Positions 60,270-64,000 of a DNA stretch of 64,000 bases are shown one piece after another. The stretch comes from Streptomyces sp. CG 926 (lineage in GTDB: Bacteria > Actinomycetota > Actinomycetes > Streptomycetales > Streptomycetaceae). How positions within the stretch are numbered: position 1 is the first letter of the stretch; the number at the start of each line of letters is the position of its first letter. The notes beneath the pieces were generated by a model, which worked only from the letters and a program-made list of their open reading frames with translations, was not told the DNA's origin and ran no database searches. A program made the position numbers and the translations under genes. The DNA lies in the NCBI RefSeq assembly GCF_003148825.1, contig NZ_QGGZ01000012.1:62001-126000 (forward strand), written 5' to 3'.

Positions 60270-61067
60270 TCAGCGGTAGGAGGCCTTGGTGCGGACGCGG
60301 GAGACGGCCAGGAGGACCAGGAGGGTGGTGGCCATCAGGACCACGGCGACGGCGGAGCCGCTGTAGAGCGAACCGCGGTCGGTGGCGGTGAAGACGCGGA
60401 CGGGCAGGGGCATCCAGTCCGGCGGGTAGAGCATCATCGTGGCGCTCAACTCGCCCATGGACAGGGCGAAGCAGAGGCCGGCCGCGGCCGTGAGGGACGG
60501 CAGCAGGAGGGGGAGTTTGACCCGCCACAGCACGTACCCGGGGCGGGCGCCCAGGGAGGCGGCCGCCTGCTCGTACGCGGGGTCGAGTCGTACGATCGCC
60601 GCCGAGACCGACTGGTAGGCGAACGCCGTGACAAGGATCGTGTGCGCCAGGATGACGATCGAGCTGGTGCCGTTGAGCAGGACCGGCGGCCGGCTGAAGG
60701 CGACGAGCACGGCGAGGCCGACGACCACGGACGGCACGGCGACGGGCAGCACGAACAACGCGTCCAGCAGCCGCTTCCCGCGCTTGCGCAGGCCGGCCGC
60801 GGCCAGCGCCGCCCAGGTCCCGACGGTGAGCGCGAGGAGGCCGGCCGCGAGGGCCGTGATCAGGCTGGTGGTCAGGGCCTGGAGGGATTCGCCGCGCACG
60901 GCGGCCGCGTAGTTCTCGGTGGTCGGTCCGGAGGGGAAGGCCCCGGACCAGTGGGTGGCGAAGGAGGCCGCGACCACGACGAGCAGCGGCAGGGCGAACA
61001 GCGGCAGGAAGAGCAGGCCGAAGAGGCCCCAGGCGGCCCAGCGACCGCTCTTGCTATGCACCAGCAC
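60270..61067 (-). CDS. Phosphonate-type ABC transporter permease (PhnV-like)
   Basis: A 265-aa permease with six helices and the EAA loop YEQAAASLGARPGYVLWRVKLPLLLPS at about residues 165-190. GTG 61067 overlaps the stop of the preceding permease by 14 bp. The C-terminus (RVRTKASYR) ends shortly after the last helix. With the other permease and the ATPase it forms the translocator of the AEP-type uptake system. Confidence 0.88.
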   Translation of the reverse strand: MLVHSKSGRWAAWGLFGLLFLPLFALPLLVVVAASFATHWSGAFPSGPTTENYAAAVRGESLQALTTSLITALAAGLLALTVGTWAALAAAGLRKRGKRLLDALFVLPVAVPSVVVGLAVLVAFSRPPVLLNGTSSIVILAHTILVTAFAYQSVSAAIVRLDPAYEQAAASLGARPGYVLWRVKLPLLLPSLTAAAGLCFALSMGELSATMMLYPPDWMPLPVRVFTATDRGSLYSGSAVAVVLMATTLLVLLAVSRVRTKASYR

Positions 61068-62062
61068 GCTTGCCCACCGTCCGGTAGAGGCCGAACAGGC
61101 CGACGGATATCGCGATGTTGACGACGGCGACCACGCAGGCGGCCGAGTAGTCGGATTCGAGGATGGCCTTGCCGTAGATGAGCATCGGGAGCGTCGTGAC
61201 GTCCTTGGCGCCGGTGAACAGGACGATCCCGAACTCGTTCAGGCACATGACGAGGACGAGGCTGCCGCCGGCGGCGAGGGCCGGGAGGGCCTCGGGCAGG
61301 ATCACCTGCCGGACGATCCGGGCGGGCCGGGCACCGAGGCCGGCGGCGACCTCCAGCTGGGCGGTGTCCAGCTGGGAGAAGGCGGCGAGCAGCGGACGCA
61401 TCACGAAGGGCGTGAAGTACGTGATCTCCGCGAGCAGGACGCCCCAGGGGGTGGTCAGGAAGTGGAAGGGCCCCTCGGCGGCTCCGGTGAGGTCGGTGAC
61501 GAGGCCGTTGGCCATGCCGACCGTTCCGTAGACGAAGAGGAGGGCGAGGGTGATGAGGAAGGAGGGGAAGGAGAGGAAGACGTCGATGAACTTGGCGACG
61601 GCGCGGGCCCCGGGGAAGGGCACGAAGGCGATGATCAGCGCGAGCACGAAGCCGAGCACGAGGCAACCGGCGGTCGCGGCGACGGCCAGCCAGACGGTGG
61701 TCCCGAGGGCCTCGCGGAAGCTCTGCGAGGCGAAGACGGAGGCGTAGGCGTCGAAGGCGCCGCCGCCGTTCTCGGGGCTGAACGACTGCTGGACGACCAG
61801 CCCGAGCGGATACAGGAACACGAGCCCGAGCACGACGACAGGCGGCACCACCCACACCCCCGCAAACGTCAGCCTCGCCGGCCCACCATCCAGCCCCGCC
61901 GGCGTTCGAGGCGCGGGGCCCGGGGCGGAGCCCCGCTCTTCCAGCCCCGCCGGCGCTTGAGGCGCGGGGCCCGGGGCGGAGCCCCGCTCTTCCAGCCCCG
62001 CCGGCGTTTGAGGCGCGGGGTCCGGGGCGGAGCCCCGTGGGGGTGCGGCCCGCCGCGAAACG

Positions 62063-62070
<8 letters not shown>
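61054..62070 (-). CDS. Phosphonate-type ABC transporter permease (PhnU-like) with REP-encoded tail
   Basis: A 338-aa permease if started at GTG 62070, which overlaps the stop of the ATPase gene by 8 bp. Residues about 11-64 consist of three 17-residue repeats (RGSAPxPAPxxPAGLEE) encoded by a REP array. The normal permease core starts near residue 68 (LTFAGVWVVPPVVVL). The EAA loop is LEVAAGLGARPARIVRQVILPE. Alternative starts (GTG codons in GVWVV) would skip the tail. Coupling to the ATPase stop favours the long form. Confidence 0.82.
61890..62040. repeat. Three tandem 51-bp REP-type repeats
   Basis: Units 61890-61940, 61941-61991 and 61992-62040 (last shortened by its flank), each with the CCAGCCCCGCCGGCG-TTGAGGCGCGGGG and GGGGCGGAGCCCCG halves. 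The second half is itself a palindrome. Similar sequence occurs at 19343-19422 and 19717-19800. Confidence 0.92.
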
Positions 62071-63108
<1,038 letters not shown>

Positions 63109-63112
<4 letters not shown>

Positions 63113-63855
63113 GGCGACTCCCCGAGGAGGGCGGGGAGTTCGGCGACGGAGGCCAGGACATGGCTCGCGCCGTGCCGGGTGAGCGCCGCGCGGTCGTGGG
63201 CGCCGGTGAGGACGCCCGCCACGATCCCGGCGCCGGCGCGGCGGCCGCTGAGCATGTCGTAGGCGGTGTCGCCCGCGACCACGACGTCGCTCACGTCGGC
63301 GACGGCGCCGGTGCGCAGGAACGCGGTCAGCACCATGTCCGGGTACGGGCGGCCGCGGCCGCCCGCGTCGGCGGGGCACAGGGTGAGGTCGGCGAGGTCC
63401 TGCCAGCCGAGGGCGTCGAGGATGGCGTCCTGGGTGACCCGGGCGAAACCGGTGGTCAGGACGACGGTGCGGCCGTCGGCGCGCAGCCGCTCGATCGCGG
63501 CGCGGGCGCCGGGGAGCGGGGTGACGAGGCCGCCGTCGACGAGGGCACCGTAGGCCTCTTCGAAGGCGGAGTTGGCGCGGTGGGCGAGTTCCTCCGTACC
63601 GAAGAGGTGACGGAAGACCGAGATCTTGGACTCGCCCATGGTGTCGAGGACGTACCGGAGCTTCTCGGCGTGGTCGGGGGTGCCGGGCTCGACGCCCAGG
63701 CGCTCGGCGGCCTGCTCGAAGGCGCGCTCGACGAGGCCGCCGTCGGCGACGGTGGTGCCGGCCATGTCGAGGACGACCAGTCGGCGGCGGCCGGCGGCGG
63801 TGATGTCGTCGTGCGTGTCGGTGTTCGTGTCGGTGTTCGTGTCGCTGTTGCTCAT
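63109..63855 (-). CDS. Phosphonatase-like HAD hydrolase
   Basis: A 248-aa HAD enzyme of the phosphonatase-like group. The nucleophile is in VVLDMAGTTVADGG, with a GESKISVFRHLFG segment in the cap, TTGFARVTQDAILDALGW, and VVVAGDTAYDM for the last acidic site. The group is linked with FAD oxidoreductases (TIGR03364 type) and AEP transporters, which is exactly the layout here. The first 20 residues are low-complexity (DTNTDTNTDTHDD), encoded by a 12-bp repeat. It overlaps the ATPase gene by 4 bp. Confidence 0.88.
63817..63850. repeat. 12-bp repeat at the HAD gene start
   Basis: About 2.8 copies of a 12-bp unit (TCGGTGTTCGTG on the plus strand) at the N-terminus, encoding alternating Asp/Thr/Asn-Thr. 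Confidence 0.85.
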
Positions 63856-63860
63856 CTGAC

Positions 63861-64000
63861 TTACCAGCCCAGTTCGTTCGCGGTGGTCTCGGCTATGGCG
63901 GGCGAGCAGGTCATGCCGCGCCCGCCGGGTCCGGTCACCAACCAGACGCCGTCGGCCACCTGTTGGCGGTGGACGACGCGGGTGGTGTCGGTGCACTGCG
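63861..64000 (-). CDS. FAD-dependent oxidoreductase (TIGR03364-like), C-terminal part
   Basis: The minus strand reads, up to a TAA at 63861-63863, TDTTRVVHRQQVADGVWLVT followed by GPGGRGMTCSPAIAETTANELGW. GPGGRGMT-like sequence near the end is the FAD-binding C-terminal segment of glycine-oxidase-type enzymes, and the TIGR03364 family is typically next to a phosphonatase-like HAD and AEP transporter. Only the last 45 residues are in the window, so the name rests on context. It ends 5 bp before the HAD gene start. Confidence 0.7.
   Translation of the reverse strand, partial: QCTDTTRVVHRQQVADGVWLVTGPGGRGMTCSPAIAETTANELGW

Overview
The window looks like a Streptomyces chromosome segment: very high GC, frequent GTG starts, actinobacterial gene families and several streptomycete gene orders. 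The clearest anchor is adpA-ornA-tRNA-His-cebR-cebEFG-bglC, the order known from S. coelicolor and relatives. A PAS-GGDEF-EAL gene resembling cdgA lies further right. No rRNA, CRISPR array, integrase or phage module was seen.

Left part (1-13.7 kb): an acetate-transporter-family gene, a lone IS605-type TnpB with all three RuvC residues and a right-end hairpin abutting a universal stress gene, then adpA without its usual TTA codon, ornA, tRNA-His, and the CebR-controlled cellobiose uptake and beta-glucosidase operon with a perfect CebR operator. A short zone of gene debris follows, then a DsbB-like thiol oxidoreductase paired with a 54-aa membrane protein. Middle-left (13.7-31 kb): a two-component system, a spermidine-synthase-like protein, an XRE/TPR regulator, a nested inverted-repeat region of about 500 bp, a three-gene translationally coupled nuclease/unknown/SF1-helicase operon, a MarR/FMN-reductase pair, and a Crp/nucleotide-cyclase-like/membrane-protein cassette directly after a tRNA-Lys gene.

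Middle-right (31-46 kb): the cdgA-like gene, a secreted ALF-repeat protein, and a leftward operon in which a 60-aa secreted peptide ending in a duplicated EDSINWD motif is followed by a 91-aa protein and two cell-wall hydrolases that share a tachylectin-like propeller. A TrmB/LuxR-like regulator diverges from it. Next come an Scr1-type XRE/DUF397/hydrolase unit, a MarR/DUF1398 pair, a chitinase with DasR-like sites, an LLM oxidoreductase, an IclR regulator and a second tRNA-Lys.

Right part (46-64 kb): a NarL-type two-component system, an AraC-GyrI regulator, an acyl-CoA synthetase, a chitin-active AA10 monooxygenase with a DasR-like site, a flotillin-like protein coupled to an NlpC/P60 hydrolase, a third identical tRNA-Lys, a class F sortase with a likely substrate, a NagD-type phosphatase, a secreted phosphodiesterase, and a leftward 2-aminoethylphosphonate-type ABC transport/phosphonatase operon that runs off the right edge. 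One permease there carries an N-terminal tail encoded by a REP array. Common themes are polysaccharide and chitin use (ceb operon, chitinase, AA10), cell-wall remodelling, and second-messenger or developmental control (AdpA, CdgA-like, Crp/cyclase). All family names come from reading the translations; no database search was run.
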